Source: JACCTU01 sp963809175 (GTDB lineage: Bacteria > Actinomycetota > Thermoleophilia > Gaiellales > Gaiellaceae). From it: a DNA stretch of 64,000 nt. Below, piece by piece: positions 56,787 through 64,000 of this stretch (the stretch's first letter is position 1; each line of letters opens with the position of its first letter). The stretch is taken from contig CAWEIK010000001.1 of assembly GCA_963809175.1 (NCBI GenBank), positions 372,001-436,000 of the forward strand, read 5' to 3'. The position numbers and the translations under genes were made by a program. The notes under the pieces are model-generated. The model did no database searches, was not told the DNA's origin, and was given only the letters and a program-made list of their open reading frames with translations.

Positions 56787-57521
56787 CTATTCGTTGTGGT
56801 TCGTGTAGCTGACGCAGTCGCCCTGGTTCTTGAACGCGTTGCCCTCGTCGTCGGCGAGGTTCATCCAGCCGCCGTCCTTGCAGTCGTCCTTCGTGGCGGG
56901 ATGACCCAGCTCGTCGTACGTGACGAGGTGGCCGTCGATGTTCGTGTTGTCGAAGAGCGCAGTCTGCTCTCCGTCCAGGGCGGTCCAGCCGCCGTCGACC
57001 ACGAGCTGCACGCCGGTCACGGTGTAGTTGGCGTACTTGATGGCGGCCGCTGCGTACGGGTCGTAGAAGATGCCGCCATCGAGCTGGGAGGTGTCGATGA
57101 AGTTGATGCCCTCGAGCAGGTCACCCGTGTTGAGCCACACGTTCGGCGGGCAGGCCGTGTACGCGGGCGGCGGGCCGATGTAGACGAAGATGTTGCCCGT
57201 GTCGGTCCCGCTCGGGCTCACGACGTTGATCTGGAAGCGCGGCGAGCCACCTCCGCAGGTGTCGTCGGCCTCGAACTTGTAGTCAGTCGCCAACGTGGTG
57301 AACTGCGCGAACGTCGTGCCGGCCGGGATGTCGTAGTCGACACCGCCGAAGCCAGGTGTGGCGTCCGAGCGAAGCTGGGCAGCGTTGCCCGAAACCCCGC
57401 CGGAAACGATCTCGGCGTCCCCGAACAAGCTGTACCCCTCGTGCGACGCGAACGCCGCAGTGAGCCCGACCGTCAGTGCAAGCGCACCGACGACCGCCAA
57501 GCTCGTGAAGAACTTCCGCAT
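56787..57521 (-). CDS. Small secreted protein with C-terminal Cys/Gly/Asn motif
   Basis: 244 residues, exported (signal about 1-25, VVGALALTVGLTAAFASHE). Otherwise a beta-rich protein with scattered Cys residues and GNIFVYIGPPPAYTACPPNV. The C terminus has CKDGGW, then FKNQGDCVSYTNHNE, a motif I associate with short secreted actinobacterial proteins. Function unknown. Its G+C content looks lower than that of its neighbours. A strong GGGGGAG lies three bases before the ATG, unlike most unit-leading genes here. The ~100 bases upstream hold its promoter but no other gene. Confidence 0.7.
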   Translation of the reverse strand: MRKFFTSLAVVGALALTVGLTAAFASHEGYSLFGDAEIVSGGVSGNAAQLRSDATPGFGGVDYDIPAGTTFAQFTTLATDYKFEADDTCGGGSPRFQINVVSPSGTDTGNIFVYIGPPPAYTACPPNVWLNTGDLLEGINFIDTSQLDGGIFYDPYAAAAIKYANYTVTGVQLVVDGGWTALDGEQTALFDNTNIDGHLVTYDELGHPATKDDCKDGGWMNLADDEGNAFKNQGDCVSYTNHNE

Positions 57522-57524
57522 TCT

Positions 57525-57531
57525 CTCCCCC
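57525..57531 (-). promoter_or_regulatory. Strong Shine-Dalgarno sequence for the 56787 gene
   Basis: GGGGGAG on the minus strand, three bases before ATG 57521. It fixes the start and shows that this message has a leader. Confidence 0.65.
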
Positions 57532-57621
57532 TTGTGGATGTGCCCGCAGACCCCAGTTGGCGGCGGGACTCAGACGCACTTGCCCCGGGTCAGCGGGAAG
57601 AAAACCTGCAGAAACCGATAT

Positions 57622-58587
57622 TTAGTCGGTCCGGCGCCGACCGCGGCCGCCGAGGTCCTTGTTCGACTCCATGTCGAACCACATCGCGAAGAGCATGAAC
57701 TGCGACCCCGAGATCAGCAGGAGCGCCACGAGCACGATCGTCGGCGTGGTGATCGCGTTCCCCATCAGCCGCAGCACGACCTCGACGATCCCGAGCGCGA
57801 GCCCGAGCGTCGTCATCAGGAAGCCGAGGAAGTAGAAGAAGACGAGCGGGTGGAAGTCGCGGATCACGTACTTCTCGCGCATCCGGAAGAAGAAGCCCTT
57901 CACGAGCAGCCACGAGATGCGCGGGACGACCTTCCGCAGGCGGATCCCGGAGCGCTCGCCGACGTTGTAGATCGGTCGCGACGGGAAGTCGCGCACGCGC
58001 GCGTTCCAGATGTTCAGGTGCACGAGCATGTCGTTCGGCATCCCGTACCCCTTGTAGATTCGATCGAGGTCGAGCAGCCGGAGGTACTCGAGCGAGATCG
58101 CCGTGTAGCCGGTCTGCGAGTCGGCGACGTGCCAGTAGCCGGACGCGACCTTCGTCAGCAGCGAGAGCACGGCGTTCCCGAGGTAGCGCGTGCGCGGGAT
58201 CAGGTCCCAGGCCTGGCCCGTGAAGAGCCGGTTCGCCTTCGCGTAGTCGACCTCGCCGCGCGCGACGGGCACGACGAGCGTCTCGAGGTCCGCGGGGTCC
58301 ATCTGGTTGTCGCCGGCCATCACCGCGGTGACGTCGATCCCCTCGTCGCGCGCCCGCTTGTAGCCCGTCACGATCGCGGCGCCGACGCCCTGGTTCCGCT
58401 CGTGGCGGATCAGCTCGACGCGAGGATCGTTGAGGGCTTCGACGGCCGCGGCCGTTCCGTCCTTCGAGCGGTCGTCGACGACGACGATCCGGTCGACGAA
58501 GCCGGGAACGCCCGAGATCGTCGCGCCGATCAGCTTCTCCTCGTCGTGGGCCGGGATGACGACGGCGACCGTCTTGTTCTCGAGCAT
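57622..58587 (-). CDS. GT2 polyprenyl-phosphate glycosyltransferase with C-terminal membrane pair
   Basis: 321 residues. VAVVIPAHDEEKLIGATISG, VVVDDRSKDGTAAAVEAL, AVMAGDNQMDPADLETLV with the metal DxD-like site and VADSQTGYTAISLEYL are DPM1/GtrB-like. Two helices occur after residue 240, in place of a separate DUF2304 subunit. It would charge a polyprenyl phosphate with a sugar for the GT-C enzymes. It is the last gene of the right-hand operon, 10 bases after the UPF0104 gene. Confidence 0.86.
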   Translation of the reverse strand: MLENKTVAVVIPAHDEEKLIGATISGVPGFVDRIVVVDDRSKDGTAAAVEALNDPRVELIRHERNQGVGAAIVTGYKRARDEGIDVTAVMAGDNQMDPADLETLVVPVARGEVDYAKANRLFTGQAWDLIPRTRYLGNAVLSLLTKVASGYWHVADSQTGYTAISLEYLRLLDLDRIYKGYGMPNDMLVHLNIWNARVRDFPSRPIYNVGERSGIRLRKVVPRISWLLVKGFFFRMREKYVIRDFHPLVFFYFLGFLMTTLGLALGIVEVVLRLMGNAITTPTIVLVALLLISGSQFMLFAMWFDMESNKDLGGRGRRRTD

Positions 58588-58597
58588 CGGTGTGAGG

Positions 58598-59551
58598 CTA
58601 ACTGGGCGGTCGGGTGAACCGGACCGCGATCGCGCCGGCGACGATGTACGGGATCAGGTTCACGGCATGGAGGGTGAAGGCGTAGGACAGCGCCGCCGAA
58701 GCCGGGACGTCGTAGGCGGCGAGCGCCACCACCGTCGCAGCCTCGAAGACTCCGAGGGAGCCCGGGCCGGCGGGCAGGATCACCGAGAAGCCGACGGCGG
58801 CGAGGATCAGCACGCCGGCGACGAGCGGCAGGTCGAGGTCGAAGGCGAGGGTCAGGAGCCAGAACGACACGCTCGTGAGCACCCAGCTGACGGTCGTGAG
58901 GACGAACGCCGTCAGCGCCAGCTTCGGGTCGCGCAACGCGACGAGCCCGCGGCGGAGGCTCGCTCCTACCTGTCCGACCCACGCGTGGTGCCCGAACGGC
59001 AGCCGCGTGAGGAAGCGGTCGAGCGCGTGGAACGGACGCTCGCCGTAGAGGGCGAACGCGATCGCCGCCCCGACGAGCACGGCCGTGAGCACCAACGCGA
59101 CGGCCGCCGCGGCGCCGACCCAGTCGACCTCCGGCAGCCACGGCAGGGCCGCGAGCAGGAGGAGCAGCAGACACAGGACGTCGAGGATGCGCTCGAGCGC
59201 GACCGTCGCGGCGGACTCGACCGGCGACGTGCGCGCACGGCGATTGAGCGCGATCACGCGCGCCGCCTCACCGGCGCGAAGCGGCAGCAGGCTGTTCACC
59301 GCCAGGCCGACGAGCGATGCGGCGGCGGTCGCGCCGTACGAGGGGCGCGTCTCGCGGTGGAAGAGCAGCTGCCAGCGAAGGATGCGAACGGCGACGGCGA
59401 CCACCAGCACCGCGAACGACGGGACGACCCACCAGATGTTGGCCCGCTCGAGCGCGTCCCAGACCTCGTCCGGGTGCGCGTCGCGGATCGCCAGGTAGCC
59501 GAAGCCGAGCGTCGAGGCGAGCGCGACCGCCCAGATCAGCGCGCGCCGCAC
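58598..59551 (-). CDS. UPF0104/LPG-synthase TM-region membrane protein
   Basis: 317 residues with about 8 helices. LLPLRAGEAARVIALNRR and ILPAGPGSLGVFEAATVVAL are hallmarks of the lysylphosphatidylglycerol synthetase membrane region (AglD-like). These proteins are often paired with polyprenyl-sugar GT2 enzymes and may move lipid-linked sugars to the outer face. Here it lies just upstream of such a GT2 gene, 7 bases after the Wzz-like gene. Confidence 0.84.
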   Translation of the reverse strand: MRRALIWAVALASTLGFGYLAIRDAHPDEVWDALERANIWWVVPSFAVLVVAVAVRILRWQLLFHRETRPSYGATAAASLVGLAVNSLLPLRAGEAARVIALNRRARTSPVESAATVALERILDVLCLLLLLLAALPWLPEVDWVGAAAAVALVLTAVLVGAAIAFALYGERPFHALDRFLTRLPFGHHAWVGQVGASLRRGLVALRDPKLALTAFVLTTVSWVLTSVSFWLLTLAFDLDLPLVAGVLILAAVGFSVILPAGPGSLGVFEAATVVALAAYDVPASAALSYAFTLHAVNLIPYIVAGAIAVRFTRPPS

Positions 59552-59558
59552 GCCGCCC

Positions 59559-60341
59559 TCAGCGGCGGCGGAGCGCCAGCGCCGACTCCCAGAGCAGCGC
59601 GGCCGCGAGCCCGAGCAGCAGCCCGAGGAAGGCGCCCACCACGACCTGGTTGCGCCGGCTCTGCGCGGTCACCTTCCGCGCGACGGCTTCCTCGACGATG
59701 CTCGACCGCTCGACTTCCTCGGCGAGCGCGAGGTTCTCCTTGTGGGTGACGAGCTGGTCGAAGAGCTCGCCGCGGCGCAGGACGAGGAAGCCCGCCGACG
59801 CGTCGGCCGGGGCGCGGTCGAGCTGCGCGTCGAGCCGCACGAGCTCGGCTTCGCCCTGCTCGATCGCGTCCTCGAGCACCGCGATCTTCGCGTCCGCGTA
59901 ACCGGAGACGCGCTTCACGACCTCTCGAGACAGCGCGGTTGCGGCGGGCGCGACCTTGCGCGAGTCGCCTTCGACGCGAACGCGCACGAGCGGGTTCTGG
60001 CCGAGCCGGGAGACGTTGCCCTTGACCGCTGCGACGGACACGCGACCGTTCAGCTCGCCACGGCTCATGCCGACCGCTCGCTCGACGCGCCGCTGCGCGG
60101 CGGCGGAGCCCACGATCTCGCCGGCCGTCGCCGGGTTCGTGCTCAGGCTCTGGACCTGCGCGCCCGAAGGCGTGACCGGCTGGCCCAGGTAGACGAGAGC
60201 GTTGCCGCGCCAGACGTCGGCACCGCCGAGCGACACCGCGTAGCCGATCGCGGCGCCCGCGATGAGCCCGAGCACGGGCAGCCACCAGCGCGCGGCGATC
60301 GCCGACCAGTAGCGGCGAACGTCGATCTCTTGCTCACTCAT
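59559..60341 (-). CDS. Wzz-like chain-length regulator
   Basis: 260 residues with a helix near residues 18-40 (WWLPVLGLIAGAAIGYAVSL) and another near 232-255, and a charged helical outer region between (KIAVLEDAIEQGEAELVRLD), as in polysaccharide copolymerases. No tyrosine kinase domain follows. It would set chain length together with the Wzy-like polymerase at 47877-49158. ATG 60341 is in an ATGA overlap with the epimerase stop. Confidence 0.8.
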   Translation of the reverse strand: MSEQEIDVRRYWSAIAARWWLPVLGLIAGAAIGYAVSLGGADVWRGNALVYLGQPVTPSGAQVQSLSTNPATAGEIVGSAAAQRRVERAVGMSRGELNGRVSVAAVKGNVSRLGQNPLVRVRVEGDSRKVAPAATALSREVVKRVSGYADAKIAVLEDAIEQGEAELVRLDAQLDRAPADASAGFLVLRRGELFDQLVTHKENLALAEEVERSSIVEEAVARKVTAQSRRNQVVVGAFLGLLLGLAAALLWESALALRRR

Positions 60342-61231
60342 CGCGCGGCGACTCTATCGACGGCCCAGGCCCACTGAGCCGCGAGCCCGTCCTCGAGCTT
60401 CGTCGTCGGCGCCCAGCCGAGCTCTCGCGCGATCAGCGAGACGTCGGCTGCGGTGCGCTTGGCGTCGCCGCGCGCCGCAGGCTCCGCGCGCACGTCGAGC
60501 TTGCGCCCGCTGACGCGCTCGAGCACGCCGATCGCTTCGCGCATCGTCGCCTCCTCGCCGCCGCCGACGTTGTAGACCGCGCCGCTCGTCCCGCGCTCCA
60601 TCGCGGCGATCGTCGCAGCCACCGCGTCGGCGACGTACGTGAACGAGCGCGACGCGTCGCCGTAGAGCTCGAACTCGCGCCCCTCGAGCGCCGCGTCGAC
60701 GAGTCGCGCGAACGCCATGTCGGGTCGCTGCCGCGGTCCGTAGACGGTGAAGTAGCGCAGGCCGACCGCGTCGCTGCCGTATGCGTGCGCGAGGTGCTCG
60801 CACGCGAGCTTCGTGATGCCGTAGGGGGAGATCGGCTTCGGGCGCGCGGACTCGGACGTCGGGTACGCCTCCGCGTCGCCGTAGATCGACGACGACGACG
60901 CGTAGACGACGCGCACACTCGACTGCTCGAACACGCGTTGCGTGGCGAGCACGTTGCGGTGCAGGTACACGTCGAGCTGCTCGAAGCTCGCGCGGACACC
61001 CGGCTGCGCCGCGAGGTGGAAGACGCCGTCGACGCCCTCGAGCGGCAGGTCGTCCTCTGCGACGTCGAGGCGCGCGACCTCGAACGCGCGAGCGTTCTCC
61101 TCTTTCAGCGACGGGTCGTAGTAGTCGGTGAACGAGTCCACCGCGACGACGTCGTCGCCGCGGGCCAGCAGCGCCTCGGTGAGGTGCGAGCCCATGAAGC
61201 CGGCGGCGCCGGTGACGAGGTAGCGGCTCAT
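60338..61231 (-). CDS. UDP-sugar 4-epimerase-type NAD-dependent enzyme
   Basis: 297 residues. VTGAAGFMGSHLTEALL binds NAD, then VDSFTDYYDPSLKEEN, FHLAAQPGVR, ASSSSIYGDAEAYP, PYGITKLACEHLAHAYG with Tyr-Lys and LRYFTVYGPRQRPDMAF. The DYYDPxLKxxN segment resembles UDP-glucuronate or UDP-galactose 4-epimerases. Substrate remains uncertain. Its ATG follows the sulfotransferase stop closely. Confidence 0.82.
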   Translation of the reverse strand: MSRYLVTGAAGFMGSHLTEALLARGDDVVAVDSFTDYYDPSLKEENARAFEVARLDVAEDDLPLEGVDGVFHLAAQPGVRASFEQLDVYLHRNVLATQRVFEQSSVRVVYASSSSIYGDAEAYPTSESARPKPISPYGITKLACEHLAHAYGSDAVGLRYFTVYGPRQRPDMAFARLVDAALEGREFELYGDASRSFTYVADAVAATIAAMERGTSGAVYNVGGGEEATMREAIGVLERVSGRKLDVRAEPAARGDAKRTAADVSLIARELGWAPTTKLEDGLAAQWAWAVDRVAAR

Positions 61232-62176
61232 CTGCTCCGGCGAATGTAGACCTGCCGGGCGCGCCAGAGCGGGGACTTCCGCACGAACGGCAGCGCCTTC
61301 GACCAGACCGCCAGGCGCGTGGAGTACGCGCCTCGCTCGGCGAGCGCCCTCGCCGAGCGCCCGGGCCGGGGATGCGCGCGCTCGTAGCCCAGCTCCGAGA
61401 GGAGGTCGCCCGCGATCGCCTCGAAGAGCTCCGCGTCGGCGGGCCGCAGCTCCCTGCGCCAGGAGCGCGTGTCGCGGACCGGCGGTTCCGCGAGGCGAGG
61501 GTGGTCGGCGTAGAGCGAGGGGTCCTCGCGGCGGTGGTACTCGAGCATGCCCGGCTCGTACTCGAGCTCGAGGAACGCGCAGACCTCACGGAGGCGTGCC
61601 TCGGGCTGGTCGACGAGGTCTTCGTAGCGGACCTCGTGGTACGGGTGCGTCCGGCCGAACTCCTGCGCGGCACGCACCTCGCGCTGCCACGCGACCGCGA
61701 AGTCGCCGACGCCTCGCGGGCGCGCGAGGTTGAAGCGCGGCTTGCGCGTCATCGCCAGCAGCGAGACCGCGGCGTCGCGGCCGTCGCGCACGATGTGCAC
61801 GTAGCGAGCGCCCGGAAACGCCCGCTCCAGCACGTCGAGGTGCTGCAGGTAGAGCGGCGTCTTGTCGCCGAAGCGCGACTTGCCTTGCGACTCCGCGTAG
61901 AGCCGGTAGATCGCCTGGATCGCCTCGGCGAACGTCGGCCGCTCCGAAAGCCGCGCGCGCACGTCCTCCGGGATCGACGCCCCACTCGCGGAGGCGCTCG
62001 AGCCGGCCGAGGTCCTCGACGAAGGCGTCGCGCTCCGGCCGCTCGCCGTGCCGGTCCCAGAGCTGCGGCAGGAAGTACGACTCGCTCGGAATCGCGAGCT
62101 GCGAGTGCGCGTCGAGCATCACCTTCAACAGGGTCGTGCCGCTGCGCGACACACCGAGGACGATGACCGCGCTCAT
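61228..62176 (-). CDS. Sulfotransferase, frameshifted
   Basis: About 316 residues after correction, from ATG 62176 in an ATGA overlap. VIVLGVSRSGTTLLKVML is the PAPS 5'-phosphosulfate loop, and VHIVRDGRDAAVSLLAM the 3'-phosphate site. The frame changes near 61978. It would add sulfate from PAPS to a sugar hydroxyl or a lipid, which suggests a sulfated glycan. No PAPS-synthesis gene is in the window. Confidence 0.84.
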
Positions 62177-63411
62177 CGCTCGTCGAGTGCGTACACGCGG
62201 TGGTACCCGGTCAGGTAGATGCGCTTCGGGTCCGCGACGACAGGCGTGTACTTGCCGTCCGCGAACTGCCACACGAGCTTCCCGGTGCGGGCGTCGAGCC
62301 CGTAGGTTCGCTCGTTCAGCGTCGAGAAGTAGACGATCCCGTTCACGACCGTGGCCGAGCCGGAGATCCTGCCGTTCGCACGAAACTGCCAGCGCACCTT
62401 GCCCGTCGCAGCGTCGAACGCGTAGAACCGTCGCGAGTAGGAGCCGATCAGGACGAGACTGCGCCAGATCGCGGGCGACCCGTACACGTAGCCGCCGGTC
62501 GAGTGCGACCAGCGCAGCTTCCCCGTCGTCGCCCCGAACGAGTACACCTTGCCGTCCGTGCCGCCGATGTAGACGCGGCCGTACGCCGCGGCGGGCGTCG
62601 AGTAGAACTGGCCGCGCCTGCCGAGCCGCTGCTGCGCCGACGCCCGCCAGAGCAGCTTGCCGTTGTCGCGCCTGAGCGCATAGAGGTGATGGTCGTACGA
62701 GCCGACGTAGACGCGGTCACCCGAGACCGTGACGGCGCCCTTGATCTTGTCCTTCGTCTTGAACGACCACTTGAGCTTTCCCGTCCGCGCGTAGAGCGCG
62801 TACACGCGGCCGCTCCAGTCGCCGAGGTAGACGACGTCGTCGACCACGACCGGCGACGACTCGCTCGGCGCGATGCGCGCCTGCCACCGGAACTGGCCGA
62901 ACCCCGCGAAGCGCGCGATCACGAGACCCGTGAGACCCTTCTGGTTGCCGCGGTTGCACGGGTGCTTCGCGAGGTAGGTCTGGATCACGAGGTGCTCCCA
63001 GACCGCGGGCGAGCTCGCGACGCAGCGGCCCGAGTCCTTCTTCCACGCGCGCTTGCCGGTCTCGGTGTTGACCGCGTAGAGGCGCCCGTAGTTGTTCGTG
63101 AAGTACAGGCGCCCGTAGCCGATCGCGGGCGGGAACTCGACGAGCGTGCGCGCGCGGAAGAACCAGCGCACCTTGTACGGCGGCCGGTGCGGGTAGTTGA
63201 CGACCGCGTGATGCTCCGGGTCGAACCCGAACGCCGGCCAGAAGACGCCCGGCTCCGGCGGCGGCGGGGGCTCGGCCTCGGTCGGAGTGAATTCCTCCGT
63301 CGAGGATCCGCGCACGTCCTGACCCTGGCTGTAGCGGAGCCCGGCGAAGATCCCGACGGCCACGAGCCCGAGGAGGAGCAGCGCGGCGCCCGCGAGGAGC
63401 GCGCGCTTCAC
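62173..63411 (-). CDS. Membrane-anchored PQQ-type beta-propeller protein
   Basis: 412 residues. Residues 1-25 form an anchor (LLAGAALLLLGLVAVGIFAG), followed by a Pro/Glu-rich linker (TEAEPPPPPEPG). Six or more blades carry the repeat [YF]ALDxxTGKxxW, for example YAVNTETGKRAWKK, YALYARTGKLKWSF and YAFDAATGKVRWQF. Cys near 135 and 155 may pair. No catalytic dehydrogenase motif, so more like BamB-type binding propellers. It overlaps the next propeller gene upstream. Confidence 0.8.
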   Translation of the reverse strand: MKRALLAGAALLLLGLVAVGIFAGLRYSQGQDVRGSSTEEFTPTEAEPPPPPEPGVFWPAFGFDPEHHAVVNYPHRPPYKVRWFFRARTLVEFPPAIGYGRLYFTNNYGRLYAVNTETGKRAWKKDSGRCVASSPAVWEHLVIQTYLAKHPCNRGNQKGLTGLVIARFAGFGQFRWQARIAPSESSPVVVDDVVYLGDWSGRVYALYARTGKLKWSFKTKDKIKGAVTVSGDRVYVGSYDHHLYALRRDNGKLLWRASAQQRLGRRGQFYSTPAAAYGRVYIGGTDGKVYSFGATTGKLRWSHSTGGYVYGSPAIWRSLVLIGSYSRRFYAFDAATGKVRWQFRANGRISGSATVVNGIVYFSTLNERTYGLDARTGKLVWQFADGKYTPVVADPKRIYLTGYHRVYALDER

Positions 63412-64000
63412 CGCGCTCGACGCTTCGGGTCGACGGCGTACAGGCGCGAGTAGCCGTGCAGGAGCAGACGGCGCCCGTTCCCGGAGACGGGGACGTACTC
63501 GCCGTGCGGGAAACGGAGCAGGACGCGGCCGGACAACGCGTCAGCGCCGACGATCCGCCCGCGGGTCGAGCCCGCGTACGCGACGCCGCTGACGACCGTG
63601 ACCGCGCCGGAGATCGGCCCGCCGGCGCGCACCGACCAGAGCACGCGCCCCTTCGAGGCCGAGACCGCGTACATCCGCCCGTTGTACGACCCGAAGAACA
63701 CGCGCCCGGCCCAGACCGCGGGCGACGAGTAGACGTAGGAGCCCGTGCCGACGCGCCAGAGGTAGCGCCCGCCGGTGGAAAACGCGGTCAGCGAGCCGCC
63801 GGTGGAGGACGGCACGAACACGCGCCCGCCGAGCACGGCAGGCGTCCCGTAGACCTTGCCGTTCACGCCGCGGGTCCAGATCCTTCGCCCGTCGCGCGTG
63901 CGCACCGCCAGCACACGGCCGCAGTAGTCGCCGATGAAGAGCGTCCCGCCGGTGATCGCCGCGCTCGACGTGAGCTTGCAGTTCCCGCCGCGCACCCAGC
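63408..64000 (-). CDS. PQQ-type beta-propeller protein, 5' end outside the window
   Basis: 197 codons are present; the frame is open to the window edge. Blades read LAVRTRDGRRIWTR, YAVSASKGRVLWSV and VGADALSGRVLLRF, with the same repeat as the next gene, and CNCKL-like CKLTSSAAITG near the visible start. It is a tandem paralogue of 62173-63411, in an ATGA overlap with it. Confidence 0.75.
   Translation of the reverse strand, partial: WVRGGNCKLTSSAAITGGTLFIGDYCGRVLAVRTRDGRRIWTRGVNGKVYGTPAVLGGRVFVPSSTGGSLTAFSTGGRYLWRVGTGSYVYSSPAVWAGRVFFGSYNGRMYAVSASKGRVLWSVRAGGPISGAVTVVSGVAYAGSTRGRIVGADALSGRVLLRFPHGEYVPVSGNGRRLLLHGYSRLYAVDPKRRAR

Overview
The window is high-G+C DNA, densely packed with genes whose third codon positions are almost all G or C. 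Actinobacterial-type genes, GTG starts, stop/start overlaps and probable leaderless promoters suggest a member of the Actinomycetota, possibly a Thermoleophilia-like lineage (Gaiellales or Solirubrobacterales). That placement is inferred from style; no rRNA gene is present. No tRNA, CRISPR array, insertion sequence or phage gene was seen. No gene-free stretch exceeds about 140 bases.

Left edge (0-5.2 kb): a PolX/PHP-family protein on the plus strand faces a minus-strand operon in which hemE, hemH, a Wzt-type ABC ATPase and a 93-residue unknown protein are joined by overlapping stop and start codons. From 5.2 to 13.5 kb there are a 227-residue unknown protein, a methyltransferase joined in frame to the Wzm-type ABC permease, an unusual WecA/CapD-like membrane fusion, a large GT-C-type glycosyltransferase and two secreted proteins. 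From 13.6 to 22.6 kb a long minus-strand operon holds one GT2, five GT4 glycosyltransferases, a second large GT-C protein and a methyltransferase. From 22.7 to 32.3 kb lie a GT4, GDP-mannose dehydratase, a Wzx flippase, a second dehydratase, GDP-fucose synthase and more GT-C proteins. From 32.2 to 47.8 kb come a DUF2304 protein, a DPM-like GT2, a CgeB-like transferase, a WbaP-type initiating transferase, more GT4 enzymes, a GNAT protein, deacetylases and a second flippase. From 47.9 to 53.8 kb there are a Wzy-like polymerase, a methyltransferase, a WbpP-like epimerase, a GT4 and a second small-protein/GT-C pair. The right end (53.7-64 kb) has a secreted glycoside hydrolase, UDP-xylose synthase, a trypsin-like protease, a small secreted protein, and an operon with two membrane-anchored beta-propellers, a sulfotransferase, an epimerase, a Wzz-like protein, a flippase-like UPF0104 protein and a GT2.

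Together this is a very large locus for surface or secreted polysaccharide. It covers nucleotide-sugar synthesis (GDP-fucose, UDP-xylose, UDP-GalNAc-type and UDP-galactose-type sugars), initiation (WbaP-like and WecA-like), assembly by at least a dozen GT4/GT2 enzymes, modification (methyl, acetyl, deacetyl, sulfo), export by both an ABC pair and Wzx/Wzy/Wzz components, and probably addition of lipid-linked sugars outside the membrane by GT-C enzymes.

About half of the glycosyltransferase genes change reading frame inside conserved domains, most densely at 49.7-51.9 kb. The simplest reading is uncorrected single-base assembly errors, so those proteins are described as frame-corrected genes rather than pseudogenes. 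Twelve TAnnnT boxes lie 6-9 bases upstream of the first start codon of a transcription unit, which points to widespread leaderless transcription.
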